Assembly (NCBI GenBank): GCA_015847255.1
Contig: JADLZK010012353.1
Span: 1-64,000, forward strand
DNA: 64,000 nt
Direction: 5' to 3'
From: Hyparrhenia diplandra
Taxonomy: Eukaryota; Streptophyta; Magnoliopsida; Poales; Poaceae
Shown one piece after another: positions 10,719-22,404 of this stretch. Below the pieces are notes generated by a model. That model was not told where the DNA came from. It saw nothing but the letters and a program-made list of their open reading frames with translations, and did not search any database. Each line of letters opens with the position of its first letter. Within the stretch, counting starts at the first letter, position 1. The position numbers were made by a program, and so were the translations under genes.

Positions 10719-13700
10719 CACTACCAAAATCCTGAATTGCCTTGAGTGCCAAAAACCGCCAAGGAAAGGGGAAAACCGCCAAAGAAAATGATCCTTGACC
10801 ATAAACCGTCAAGCAAACACACTCAAGAATAGAGGGCAAGGGAAATTAGTTTCCTTGGCGGTTTCAGCACTCAAGGATGATTACCTTGGAGGCTGGCTGC
10901 CAAGGAAACTACTACCTGACTAAACTTGCCAAAGAGTCAAGGAAATGTTGTAACCGCCAAGGAAAATAGTTTCCTTGAGGGTCGATAACCTTCAAGGAAA
11001 TTATCCAGACCGCCAAGGTAATAGTTGTTTCCTTGGCTGCCTAAGACCTACAAGGAAATTGCAATTTTTCTTGTCTGCTATTGACCGCCAAGGTAATTAT
11101 GATTTCGTTGGAGGCCAGCCTCCAAGGAAATACAAACGTAACACCAAAAAAAAATATGCTTGAAAATAATCAATAAATAAACTCTATGATACTGGAGCCA
11201 AACCATTATATTGACACATGATGATATGCATATAGACATTTACGGAGCCCAACCATTATATTGACATTAACATATCCATAAGAGTATTACAAGTGCAATT
11301 ATCATTCGTCTGGACATGAACAATTCACTACTAGTTTCCAAAGTGGTAAGAGTATTACTAACTCCTGTGACAAGCCCTCCCACTACACTATGTTTTGGTC
11401 CAAGTCATACATTTGCTGGTTGCATACCTACATAAAAATAAAACGAAATATCAATTACTAAGCACGTGTGAAATCAACATGGCTTAGGTAAAAATACAAA
11501 CAACAAGGTTGCAAATTGTAACTATATAAAATAAATTGATCCAGAAATCCAAAGAATATATCTGTGCTGCAAACTTCTTTAATGGTTAACAATGAACCAC
11601 AGTGTTCATGGAAATGCACATTAGCAAGTATCGATGGAAATCAACAAGTCTAGCCATTTAAAAGTGCAATCAGCAAAATTGTGATATTGTAAAAACAAAA
11701 TCTAGTATCAAATCAAGTGGAAAAACATGTAAACTAAAAAGCGGGTGGAGTTCTCAAGAACATATTGTGTAGTATCTGACTTCATTAGGTAATAGATAGT
11801 CAGCACCTTAGGTGAAACAACTCTACTGCTATCTAGTATTGTGAACCTGCACTGTTAGTAGTTCATCCAAACTCCATACAGCAACATACAACCACAACAA
11901 CAATAGCAGATATATTATTAAATATGATGACATAGCAGGTCATCCTTTGATCGAAAAAAATTAAGCAACTAGTTCATGAAACAGATAAATAATAGAAGCA
12001 CCTTTTTTGTGAGCATAGCAAAATAGCAGAACTCCCTTGGAATTTCATCTACAACCTAGACATTGCAGAGGCACAGAACAAAATGCCCAAGTTCTTCACT
12101 AACTCATTCAGTCCTTGGATCTTGCAAGCCTTAACTTGTTTACTTATCTGTATTATAAAGAACAGAGGCAGGTGAGTGAACAATAACTTATATTTCTAAA
12201 CTTTGCTATTATCAACACATGAGCAGGAAACTCAGTTGTCTTCTTATATTCAGCTTAATGGAGGGATGCCTATAGGTCCATCATTTAAAAAACTCACTCT
12301 GTGAAGAAACATGCAGACACTTTCTCCTCCATTTGCACCTCCGAACACTCAGCACATGAACACGGTTGCTGCCTGCAGGTCACATCTTTTAGAACAAGGG
12401 ATATATTATTCTCACTGAGAAACTATATTTTGACTACAAGCAAAAATTACAGTTATAACATTGCAGGACATATTAACTAAGCAAGTTTATAACAATATTT
12501 AGATTCATGTAACATAAAGAATAATCATAATTGTAGTAATTAATCACTAATCAGAATCTTATAATAAAATGCATAGTAAATATGAGGATATCATATTTCT
12601 GATAAATATTCAGAGCATTGGCCCTGTTAGTGGAATACCATCAAACAATTAAGCCGCATCTGAAAGCAAAACACGAATAATTTAAAGAAAAATTCTGTCT
12701 GGTCCACAGGTTCACAGGTTCAGAAAATCAGTCATGCTGATATTGACAGGTAACGCAAATTCACAGCTCCAATTCTGTGAAGTAAACACTTAATCTAATA
12801 ATATCTATGTACTTAAAATATTTTTTAAGTAAAATAGACTACATATATGTCTCTTTGTAATAGTTTCACAAATTTAAGAACCGATTTACTATTTTCTATC
12901 ATTTAAATGAAAAATCTACGCACTCTTGGAAAATCATTGTAACTTGAAATACACATCCTATCTAACAATGTACACAAACTAGAAAGACATATATGTAAGA
13001 ATACATGTTTCATTTGATATTACATCCTGAATCCATGGAAAAATAAAGTGTTTTGCTAAACATTACTCAAACTACTATTTTTGTGACTTTGTAGAAAAAA
13101 TAAATAATACCATAAAGTGGTCTGAAATTTCTAAGAATTTGTATGGGGTCATAATATGGGCATACATGCTTCTTATAAAAATTTTATATCATTTTGGCAA
13201 AGTGAGACTATATGTTGTCCAAAATGAATACATCTCTCACATAGTTGCATAACTATGAGACTATGTGAGAGATTTACCCACTTGTGAATAATATGTAGTT
13301 AAAATTTGTTAATATGGTTTGAAAAAATTATGGCAAGACAATACAACCATGTTATGATGTTATGTCAAATTTTAGGATTTTTAGACACCTTTAAGATATT
13401 ATTGTTTTTTTTCAATCGAAGACACCAAAATACTTAATATCATTTCCTTGGGTACCGACCTCCAAGAGAAATCAATCACCCTCAAGGAAATGGTAATTTA
13501 CTTGACAGTTTCGAATAACACCCAAGGAAATGGGTATTTTCCTTGGCAGTTAAGAATAACAGTCAAGAAAATACTCTTTTGCTTGACTGTTTACAAATAC
13601 ACTCAAGGAAATGAGTCCTTTTTTTGGCGGTGGTTCAAAACAGCCAAGGAAATACTCATATTCCTTGGCGGTTTGCTTCAACCTCCAAGGATATATGTTT

Positions 13701-13810
13701 CCTTGAGAGTTCACTACTACCGCCAAAGGAAACTAAGCTTTCCTTGGCGGTTTGAGTTTGGCACTCAAGGAAATTGCTGGCTGCCAAGGCAATTCCATTT
13801 TCTGGTAGTG
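10719..13810. mobile_element. Non-autonomous CACTA element, 3.1 kb
   Basis: Begins CACTACCAAAAT at 10719 and ends ATTTTCTGGTAGTG at 13810, giving imperfect inverted ends. The 3-base target duplication AGC is present at 10716-10718 and 13811-13813. Both ends (10735-11150 and 13440-13805) are packed with CCGCCAAGGAAA / TTTCCTTGGCGG units, the subterminal repeats expected of this superfamily. The centre (11160-13440) is AT-rich and has no open frame of note, so no transposase is present. The uninterrupted paralogue at about 6575 shows the pre-insertion site. Confidence 0.9.
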
Positions 13811-14006
13811 AGCAGCTTCTTGCGGCTAATTTAATCGATGTTCCTTACAGAAAATTTTTTGAAGACGGCAACAACTAGTTGAATTAAATAATCTCAGCAA
13901 GTACTAGTATGTGATTGGACTCTGATATACCAAGTGAGATCACAGTAGTCGGGGAGAAAATAATATTAACTCCTCACGGTCTAGTAACGAGAGTAATCAA
14001 TCTAAG
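13811..14006 (+). pseudogene. RNase H-like fragment, paralogue, 3' noncoding part
   Basis: Continues the segment interrupted at 10718. It aligns to 6582-6790 (shared GCTTCTTG, GACGGCAACAACTAGTTG and a gapped block after it). No coding potential. Confidence 0.6.
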
Positions 14007-14195
14007 GCAAAAAAAAAAAAAAACGATTTTTATTATCCAAATCAACACGTACAGTGCAGCCCCGTAGATAAAAAAACAATAGATGCGAAAGGCAGACTTG
14101 ATAGATGAATATATCAGCAACAATTAATAACTTTGACTGATTAATGTTCTGAAATAGTAGCAAATATCAGATCAAGGGAACAACTTAGATTGGTT
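14007..14195. other. Spacer, nothing recognised
   Basis: Short AT-rich spacer with an A14 run near 14010. No gene or repeat identified. Confidence 0.5.
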
Positions 14196-15780
14196 GTGTC
14201 ATGGCCTAGAATCAGCGTGACCACTATCACAAGAATCGCCGGCTAGTGTGTACAGCAATGGCTTAGCTCGGGGGACGCGAATGCAAGGTTTATACTGGTT
14301 CGGGCGTTAACGAGCTCCCTAGTTCAGTGTGTTCTCACTAAGTCCGAGCTCAAAGACTGTGAACAGGGGTGATTACAAGTTGGGTTGAGAGAGGGAGAAG
14401 GTCCGGTCTCTATGATTGAGGTGAGTGCCAATATCGGTGGATGAGTGAAGCTTGTGATGCGCGTGAGTCGCCTCCTCGGGTTGATGGCGGTGTCCCCCTT
14501 TTATAGTCGCGACGAGGACTCGAGGACGGTACCGCGGCCAGGGACCTAAATGTGATAGGCGACGCGGTTACGAGGGCTAAATTACAATAGGTACAGGGGA
14601 CGTCGAGCTCGCTACGTGCGCTTCATCGAGCTCTTCGCCTAGGAGAGCTCGTCAGTTGATGCCACGTAAGCCTGCGCACGGTTCGATCGTGGCCGTACGC
14701 GGGATTCTGGGTAACAGTCGTTGATCCGCCTCTCCTTGGTCGGAGTCAGGATGGGCAGTCGTCTTGTCGGTGTGGTTTGACTTTGAACGTGTTGTCACGT
14801 CGGGGTGATGGGGTAGCGCTGTTCGGAGAATGAGCTCAAAGTCCGAGAAGAGCTCATTCCGGTGCTTGGACGAGAGCTCGTCGTCACTATTGACCCTTGC
14901 CGTACACGGGATTCCCGGGGTGGTCGGTGGTCAACGCTCCTACTCCGTCAGGGGAGTAGGAACGCGTCTTGTCGAGACGTCGTGCCCCGCGGTGGCATGA
15001 CGTCATTCACCTGGAGCTTGTACGAAGGGGCAATGATTGCGTTGCTGTAGAGCGGGTCGGGTTGGATCCGTCGTTCGCATCAATCACTGTGACCGAACGT
15101 GGTCACAGTGCTTGTCAGGGGGCGGCCGGCATAATCCTGTATCCGTTTGTCCTTTCGCGACGGTGCGCGGTCGGGGAGCTCGTTCGAGGCGGAGAGTCGT
15201 CTTTCCGTCGAGCTCCCGCTCGAAAGAGCCCGAGCTCTCCACGTGGGGGTGTTTCGGGGACGACGAGGTCGCGGCGTTTGCCCAGGTGATCAGAGTAGAG
15301 CTCATCCGAGTCGAGGGATGGGCTCCGACCCCATTTGAGGTCCTTTGGGGGAGGCGCGCATGATCGCATTTGGTTTTGTTTCGTTGTGGTGTTGTAATTT
15401 AGGTCGTCCTAAATATCGAACCCTCACAGTAGCCCCCGAGCGACTGGGGGAGAGTTGGTTCTCCCCTAGTTGCTTCTTTGACGAGCTAGACCTCCTGGTC
15501 CGTTTGTGGCCGGGGCCACGTGGCACCGTCTTGCTCCTGCGGCGGTGCCCCGGAACCCGAGGCGTCGCAGGCCGCGTTCATCGCTATTAATGGTGGTTAA
15601 TGCGGGAGGGTCGTGTCCTCTCCCATATTGGTGACGGTTTCTCGGTGCCCGAACGTGGTAGGTACGGTGACGTGAGGGTCCGCCCGCGTACGTGGGAGTC
15701 TGACCGTCGCTTCCTTCCTATAAATCCCGCGGTTTGGGGCCTGAGGGTAACGTCGTGCCCGTTGCCCATTGCCTTTCTTT
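14196..15780 (+). mobile_element. LTR retrotransposon fragment (GAGCTCG-rich LTR)
   Basis: Contains the phrase TTTATACTGGTTCGGGC, many GAGCTCG and GTCGAG motifs, the palindromic ATTTAGGTCGTCCTAAAT (about 15399-15416) and AGTAGCCCCCGAG just after it, all features common in grass LTR retrotransposons. The segment 15140-15425 is homologous, inverted, to 35273-35615. A TATA-like CTATAAATCCC occurs at about 15719. No gag or pol coding sequence and no second LTR were found, so it is a fragment and its outer boundaries are approximate. Confidence 0.5.
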
Positions 15781-16363
15781 TTCCTCCTCTGCCCGCCGTG
15801 GATCCTCCCGCCTGCGCCGCCGGAGCCCTCCGTGGATCCTCCTACGGCAGAGCTTGGCGTCTCGTCCGCCATGGAGCCGAATCCGGTGCTCCTCCCGCCG
15901 GTGCTCCTCCCGCCGGCGAAGGGAGCGCTCCCGAGCGCTCGGTGCCGCCGGCACGGGGAGGGGGGAGCGGAGCAGACGGAGGAGGGTAGAGGGGAAAGCA
16001 GAAGGAGAAGGAGGCGCGCGTGGAGATGAGAGGAATGGGAGAGAAGCTCGCGGCGCTATGTGTCGGCCTAGGATTCGAGAGAGGCAGAGTGTGGATAGAG
16101 GGCCAAGCCCCAACGGAGGATATTTATATGGAGTTTCTATCGGGTCTCCCCATTGGCCATTTGGGTCTCCGCCTTAACCATAGCGGGCTTTATAGCCTGG
16201 CCGCCACGGAAAATGGATTTTTCATGGCGGCCAAAATGGCCTGACACGGAACATAAAAAACCGCCCGCCACGGGAAATCAGGGCGTTAACCGTGGCGGGC
16301 AAAAGAAGTGCCCGCCACGGTTAATATTTTGGGGTGTCACGCAAAATCAATTCGTTAGTAGTG
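15781..16363 (+). mobile_element. Truncated CACTA element, right end
   Basis: Ends GCAAAATCAATTCGTTAGTAGTG at 16363, preceded by inverted CCGTGGCGGGC / GCCCGCCACGG subterminal motifs at 16255-16325. It is related along its length to the right half of the complete element at 17994-19070 (GC-rich core, TTTATA segment, then the hairpin motifs). The left end is missing, probably lost at the junction with the LTR fragment. Confidence 0.65.
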
Positions 16364-17540
16364 GATGGATTGATCGATGATGAACCACATGTATAGTTTT
16401 CCAACGGGCCGGCCCGGTCCGCCCGGCCATGCTTCATCGGGCCCACGGGCCTCGAGGTCAACCTGTGCACGCCCCTACGGGCCTCAAACGTGCCGGGTCG
16501 ACCCCGCACAGCCCGGTCAAAACCCGGGCGGGCCGGCCCGCCCGTAGCCCAAGGAGGCAAGCCGCATCGAAGAGAGGCGCCGTCGCCGAAGGCCGCCGCG
16601 TGCTCAGCGCCCGCTGCGCCGCGGATTTGGAAGGGGAAGAGGAGGTCGCCCGGTTGGCTCTCGGCTCCTCCGCGCTCAACACAAGGGAAGGGGGGGGCGG
16701 ATTGCGGCATGAGTGCGTGGCTGCGGGAGGAATGGTGAATAGGGAGATAGGGATTAGGGTTAGACGGCTTTGAGCTGGGCCAAATAGCTGTTTTGTGGCG
16801 TTTTTTTTTTTTTGATTTCAATTTAGAGGCCCATAAAGGCCCGCTGCCTTATGACCGGGCGGGCCGTGCTTACCCGGCGTGCGGGGGTCGGCCCAAGTCC
16901 GCCCTGGCACCTCGGGGCGGGCCAGCCCGGCACGCTGCGCGCGGGCCACGGACGTGCTTGGGCCGGGCGAAATCATCAGGCTCGGGCCGTGGCGCCGGGC
17001 CACGGGCCGCATGGAAAACTTTAGCCACATGCATGCAATATATGCAAGAAGAAGTGCATGCCTGGACTGCAGACAAACGTACGATAAAATCAAGTACGTA
17101 GGTAGCTAGTATATACTACGGTCAATTAACATCGCCCTTGACTGCGTGTCTGCGTATAGTAGTTGCTCCCGGTGGTCTTGGCCCGTACGTACCGACCACT
17201 GCTGCTGGCCTAGGCTCTGCAGGCTGCCTCCGCAGATCGGGACAGAGAAAAAGGAAGACACTGATCGATCGATCGGGATCGGAGGTCCCTCTGGCAGCCC
17301 ATCATCAGTACAGTACGTGCCCGGTCCCGGAGATTGAGACTAGATGCTGATCGACAACCGATCAATCGAGACGCCGTGCCTAGCTTTTTAAATTCCTTGT
17401 CGTCCTTCCTTGCCGCAAGCTGAGCCTCAATTGCAAGCACAAAGGCATGCCCAAGCCCTAGCTCAAGCCCTCGATCGATCAGCTGCATCAATTAAATTAT
17501 TAGCCGCCGCCCAAGCCCTAGCTCTGATCGGAATGTTTTG
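16364..17540 (+). repeat. Paralogous low-copy block A
   Basis: Excluding the hAT-like insertion, this aligns to 21541-22190: shared GGATCGATCGATGATGA-type start, GCAAGAAGAAGTGCATG, CGGTCAATTAAC, AGTAGTTGCTCCCGGT, a run around CAGTACGTGCCCG, and TTTTTAAATTCCTTGTCGTCC. It is rich in GCATGCATG (RY-type) and GTACGTAC strings. No coding frame is conserved between the blocks, so a promoter or noncoding role is more likely than a protein gene. Confidence 0.65.
16392..17023. mobile_element. hAT-like non-autonomous element, 632 bp
   Basis: Left end TATAGTTTTCCA, right end TGGAAAACTTTA, so the inverted ends agree at nearly all of 12 bases. The flanks ACCACATG (16384-16391) and GCCACATG (17024-17031) form an 8-base duplication with one mismatch, as expected for the hAT superfamily. 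Both ends are GGCCCG-rich. Block B at 21541-22190 lacks the element and supplies the empty site. No transposase. Confidence 0.75.
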
Positions 17541-17993
17541 GATCCCTGCATCTGACAAACATTCTTTGACTGCGTCTGCTATTGTAGTAGCGTGCCATTT
17601 CTTAAAATCAAAGTTGTAATAATATGCAATTAACCCGGACTAATTTATTGACATGTGACTTACTAGAACTTATTGTAAGTCAAGCCTGTAGATCGAGATG
17701 ACTTGTAAGTTATTCTATGCACACAAGTATCCATTAAAGGGTGACTTGTTATAAGTTTTATTAAGTAGCTAGGGGTACGTGTACCAACCTTATTGCTTGT
17801 AATAAGTCCCATGACTTTAAAAGTTATTTTTTGTTTGGCAAAACAAGTCACATATATTTTCAAGGTGACTTATTTGAAACCAAACCATGATGGTGCATGC
17901 TCTATATGTACTACGTACTAGTTGCAAGAAGAAGTGATGCGCGACGAGTGATCGAGACCCCTAGCTACTGAAATTTATTAAAACAACAACAGA
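17541..17993. other. Spacer with no recognised gene
   Basis: AT-rich. ACTTGTAAGT, TGACTTGTTATAAG and related strings recur loosely between 17650 and 17880, in both orientations, suggesting an old MITE remnant, but no clear ends were found. Confidence 0.4.
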
Positions 17994-19070
17994 CACTAGT
18001 AACGAAAAAATTTACGGTGGCGGTCGAAAACAGTTTTGCGTGGCGGGCACACACGCCCGCCACGAACGAAAGGCCACGGTAAATGGGCACCTCATCCGTG
18101 GCGGGCACCGTGTGCCCGCCACGGTTAATAAAAATAAAAAAAAGCCCGAGCCGGCACCGAGCCCCATACGGGCCCGCGCACCGAGCCCGGTTCTGGAATC
18201 GCCCACGCCGCCGGTCGCCCAGGACACGCCGCCGCCGCTCGTCGCCGCCGGTGGCGGATCGCCCCCCGCCTGGTCGGATCCGCCGCCGGGTGGCGGATCC
18301 GCCCCCCTGCGCGGCGCCGGAGGGCGCCGCCGCCGCGGGGAGCCATGCCGGTCGCCGAGGAGGAAGAGGTCGCGCCTCGGATCCCGCGCCGAGGGCCGCC
18401 CCCGCTGGATCCTGAGCTGCCGAGGCCGCCGACGAAGCCGCCCGCCACGTCGCGCGCGGGAGCAACGGGATCGCCTCGCCCGCGCGGATCCGCGGCGTCC
18501 TCGGCGCCGCCGCCCGCAGCCGCGCGGATCCCCGCCCTCGGCGTCGCCGCCGCGGCCGCCGCGGCGGATCCGCTCGGGCGCGCGGCGCGGACCTCCGCCG
18601 CGTGCCGGACCGCAAGCGCCGGGGAAGGGAGCGGGATGGAGGGGAAGGGAGGGGCCGGGCGCCAGGGAAGGGAGCCGTGTGCTCGCGCCGGGATGGAGGG
18701 GAAGGGAGCTTTCGGTGCTCGCGCAAAGTTAGGGGAAGCAGGGAGCGCTGCGGTGCTCGCAAGAGAGAGAAGTGAGGAGATGGGGAGCGCTCGCGCAAGA
18801 CGAGGCAGGAAACCCTAACCTCTCCAATTTATACGGGACACGCTGTCGGGCCTCGCCACGGGCTTTGTTGGGCCGCTGTGTTTTTGCGTGGCGGGCTGTT
18901 AATATCGCCCGCCACGGTAAAAAAAATTTGCGTGGCGGGCAAATGTGCCCGCCACGCTAAATAAAAAAGGCCCGCCACGCAAAATGGCCCAGATTAACCG
19001 TGGCGGGCAAAGATGTGCCCGCCACGGAAAAAAAAAGGAGATGTCTCGCAAAATCGTTTGGTTACTAGTG
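17994..19070. mobile_element. Complete non-autonomous CACTA element, 1.08 kb
   Basis: Starts CACTAGTAACGAAAAAAT at 17994 and ends ATCGTTTGGTTACTAGTG at 19070; the first ten bases are perfect inverted repeats. The 3-base target duplication AGA is at 17991-17993 and 19071-19073. Subterminal GTGGCGGGC / GCCCGCCAC motifs lie in hairpin pairs (18036-18123 and 18885-19025). The core (18125-18800) is very GC-rich with many GGATCC strings; its long open frames on both strands come from composition and resemble no protein I know. Confidence 0.9.
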
Positions 19071-19757
19071 AGATGGATAATGTTCAAGAAACATAAAAAC
19101 TTTGAAGACAAAAATGTCTCAATCATCTCTACTTCATTCACTAATTCAATCCAGGCCGGCCGGGGGCTCTGGTTATTAGTGATCGATCATACGCATGCAT
19201 GCATGTCGATGGACGTCGCAGCAGAGATCGAGGAAGGAACACGTACGCCAGATATATAGATGGAGGCCCAGTGCATGCATGCAGAGTATACATATGTCTT
19301 CTCTTAATTGTACATATAAGTGTACTGACTAGTACATACAATATTAATTCCTTTCCTGAATTGTTCCTATGCTGCCGGCCGGCGCGGCTCCATACATGAT
19401 CGAGCTGGCGTGGCCATGGAAGAATTATGGGTCTGAATTACTCCCTCCGTCCACGGATGGAGCGTTTCAAAAATTTCAAAGACCAAGAAAGGCATTAATC
19501 ACCACTCCTTCCTAGAAAATCCGTTCGGTTCACTCAAAAAAGTAGTTGCGTCTAGCATCCGTGCTTCTTTACGCGCTTCACGCTCGGTCGACACCTATGC
19601 ATGACCACATCGATAGATATTCCTCTATCCTTTAATTGTCATGCAGTAGTTGCAGCAGCAGATCGAGAGCATTACTAACTCATTGTGAGCCCAACCATTA
19701 TTGACTCATTGTGAGAATTTCTATCCCACTCTCCATCGATTATTGTCTCGTACGTTG
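19071..19757. other. Spacer with one Stowaway-like end
   Basis: No gene. ACTCCCTCCGTCC at 19440-19452 is the signature end of Stowaway-type MITEs, but no matching inverted end follows, so it is a truncated remnant or a chance partial match. GCATGCATGCATG runs occur at 19193-19206 and 19273-19282. Confidence 0.45.
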
Positions 19758-21480
19758 TGTTGGAATTTTTATGTGTAATATGGGCTTGCCCCAATAACAA
19801 TTCCGAAATTACTAATGTGTGAGCAAAGGAGAGATGTGGATCGAGATTCTCAAGTCTAGTGTGAGAAGGAGAAAAAAAGAACTCCACATGCGCTCGCCGC
19901 CTCGCTGGGCAAAGGGCGCGAGCGCATCTATTACGCGCGCGTGAATGCATGGTCCGCTGAAATCCTGGTCCTCGCCGTGCGGCAGCGCGGTCTCCTTTTG
20001 CAGTTTTAGTTTTTAGACAGAGTTCTACACGGATACAATCTCCAGAGTCCGAAACAATATTTAGATCGTGATTGTGTCAAGAGGTCAGTTTACTCAGACT
20101 ATATAAGCAGACCATAGGCCACGCTAAAACATATCTAATCGAAAGCTAGGGTTTTGCCTCTTCTCGTTGCTGCGCCGCCGTCGCTAAGTCTCCAGCCCGA
20201 TCGTTTGCGTGCACCAGCAACCGGGCGAGTAGGTCTCCAAAACTGTCTTCTTCGCGATCCTGCACTGGGAGAAAGGGAATAAGGTTTTTGGGAAGCGCTC
20301 TTAATTCGCGCGACTGATCCCAACCTTCACCACAGCTCAACTTCCTAGAAGGATACGCGGTGGACCTTCCCAGCGTCATCTTAGTCGTCAGCATCTTTGA
20401 AGTCTTCTGCCGCCGTTGATCCACGAAACCGACAGCGACCTGAGAACCTCAACTTCGCTTTCGGGAACATCTCCATCACACTATCGTATATGTCCGGCAG
20501 GTATTATTCGAGATCAAATCTTAGAGTTTATCATGTTCAATCAGTTAAATCTATCTGGTGTGCTAGTTGTGCTTACACCTGTTGAATCATGCTATGATCT
20601 ATGCTATGACATTATGTTATGCTAGTATGTTTTACATTCTTAATCTAGTTGTTCAGTTTATCAACATATGTATTGTGGTTTTAATCTGGAAATTGCCTAA
20701 TATCTCAGCAATCCAAACCTTAGTTTAGGTCTTTTCCCGTACCTATGGCTAGTTTTGTTGATGCGCTGAGGCCAGAGAAATTCTTGGGTGCGCACTTTAA
20801 GAGGTAGTCTGTAAAGGCCACAAATTGACTTACTGACATGGAAGTTTTCTGGGTCAAAGATGGCTTACACAGGGGAGACCTCTCGATGAAGATCGAGTAA
20901 ATTCAGAAAGCCAATGAAATCTTTGTAGTAGCTATGCGTAATGTGTTATATGATCATATCTATGATGTTGTGATGCACTATAGAGATGCAAAGCTTCTAC
21001 GGGATCATCTGAACACTACCTATGGTGCTTTGGATGCAGGCAAAGAAGTGTACGTACATCATGCAGAGCTTTCATGACTATAAGATGGTTGCAAACAAAT
21101 CTATTAGTCGAGCAAGCTCATGAGATATATAGCGCCTGACTAAGGAACTTGAAATCCTTAAGTATGTTATTCCCAATGAAGTTGTGGCTATTTGCATTAT
21201 TGCAAAGTTTCCTTCTCCATGGACGAACCTTCACCACAATCCTTAAACACAAGAGACATAAAAATATCGGTTGAAACCTGATTCAATCTCTTGATGTTGA
21301 GAAGGCTTGGGCTAAATACAATACTGAGAAGGGGAATGAGGATCATAGAGCCCACTTTGTTCAGAGAAACTTCAAAGGCAAGAACGACAATAGCTGGCGG
21401 CTAGCAAATGAAAAAGGATTAAAAGAAAAGGTGGTTATCGAAGAAGACGTGCAAAATACAAAAAATTGAGATGATGAAAT
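19758..21480 (+). pseudogene. Copia-type retrotransposon remnant: LTR and broken gag
   Basis: TGTTGGAATTTTTATGTG at about 19758 looks like an LTR start. A TATA box (CTATATAAGC) lies at 20099. A poor match to the initiator-methionine primer site (GGTATTATTCGAGATC, about 20501) follows the presumed LTR. From 20744 frames carry gag-like text: MASFVDALRPEKFLGAHF, then LYDHIYDVVMHYRDAK, then a segment with EKAWAKYNTEKGNEDHRA, separated by stops and frameshifts. This fits the plant Copia gag (UBN2-type) domain. There is no zinc knuckle, pol or second LTR. Dead element. Confidence 0.55.
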
Positions 21481-21540
21481 TCGCAGCAAATTAATAATCA
21501 ATTAGGAGACGCTCTTTAACTTCCCCCAGTAAAATTAACC

Positions 21541-22190
21541 CATCTATGGATGGATCGATCGATGATGAGCCACAGCCACCATGCATGATTCATGCATGCA
21601 TGCAAGAAGAAGTGCATGTTGATGGCGCCATGCATGCATGGATTGCAGACCGACGTACGTAAAGAGGACGATAAATCAAGTAGCTAGTACATGTACTATA
21701 TATATTGCCTCTTGCGGTCAATTAACGTCGTCCTTGAGTACGTGTACGTCGCTAGTCAGAAGAGCTAGGAGTACGTATAGTAGTTGCTCCCGGTCTTGGC
21801 CGGGCCAACGACGTTGATCGATCGTCGAGGGGATCGAGGTCGACCCAACTGGCAGTTGATCGACGACCAGTACGTGCCCGCCGGCTGGTCCTGGATCGGA
21901 GATCAAGACGCATGCTGATCGACGAGACGACCGATCAATCGAGAGACGCTTTTTAAATTCCTTGTCGTCCTTTCCTTTCCGGCCTTAAGCTGAGCCTCCA
22001 ATGCAGATCGACATGCCGTGCAGCAGCAGAGCATGCATATATGCATGCTGCTGGCAGCTAATAATTAAGCTTCATCAATTAATGTTTTTGCCGCCGATCC
22101 CAAGCCCTAGCCAGCTAGTACGTAGTACGTAAGAGAGAGACAATATTGCATGCATGCACACAGCTCTAGCTCTGGATCAGATCGATCACC
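21541..22190 (+). repeat. Paralogous low-copy block B
   Basis: Partner of block A (16364-17540) without the hAT-like insertion. It carries dense GCATGCATG strings at 21590-21640 and 22033-22048, and GTACGTACG-type strings. No conserved reading frame. It lies directly upstream of the hAT transposase pseudogene, but nothing ties the two together. Confidence 0.65.
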
Positions 22191-22404
22191 GATCCGCGCC
22201 TCCACTATTCTTTGTCCAGCCACGTCACCGATCCGCCTCCATATATGCATTATTCCTTGTTGGTCTGGCCAACCAGCTAGCAAGAGCACACGGATGGATC
22301 GGATGGATGTGTGTGCTGTAATTTGCCGCCACCAAGTTCCATGCATGCATTATTGGATGTGTACTAAACTACTGTTGAACCAGGAACACAATCACAAACG
22401 CTAA
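22191..22404. other. Spacer upstream of the hAT pseudogene
   Basis: No feature recognised apart from a short repeated phrase CACCGATCCGC(G/C)TCCA at 22187 and 22227. Confidence 0.4.

Noticed and set aside
15600..16240. Frames of 130-147 codons in the LTR fragment and CACTA remnant
   Set aside because: They cross the border between two different mobile elements and are compositionally biased on both strands.
17965..18818. Frames of 157-277 codons on both strands in the GC-rich block
   Set aside because: They lie in the core of a CACTA element and consist of Arg/Pro/Ala-rich low-complexity text. No motif recognised.
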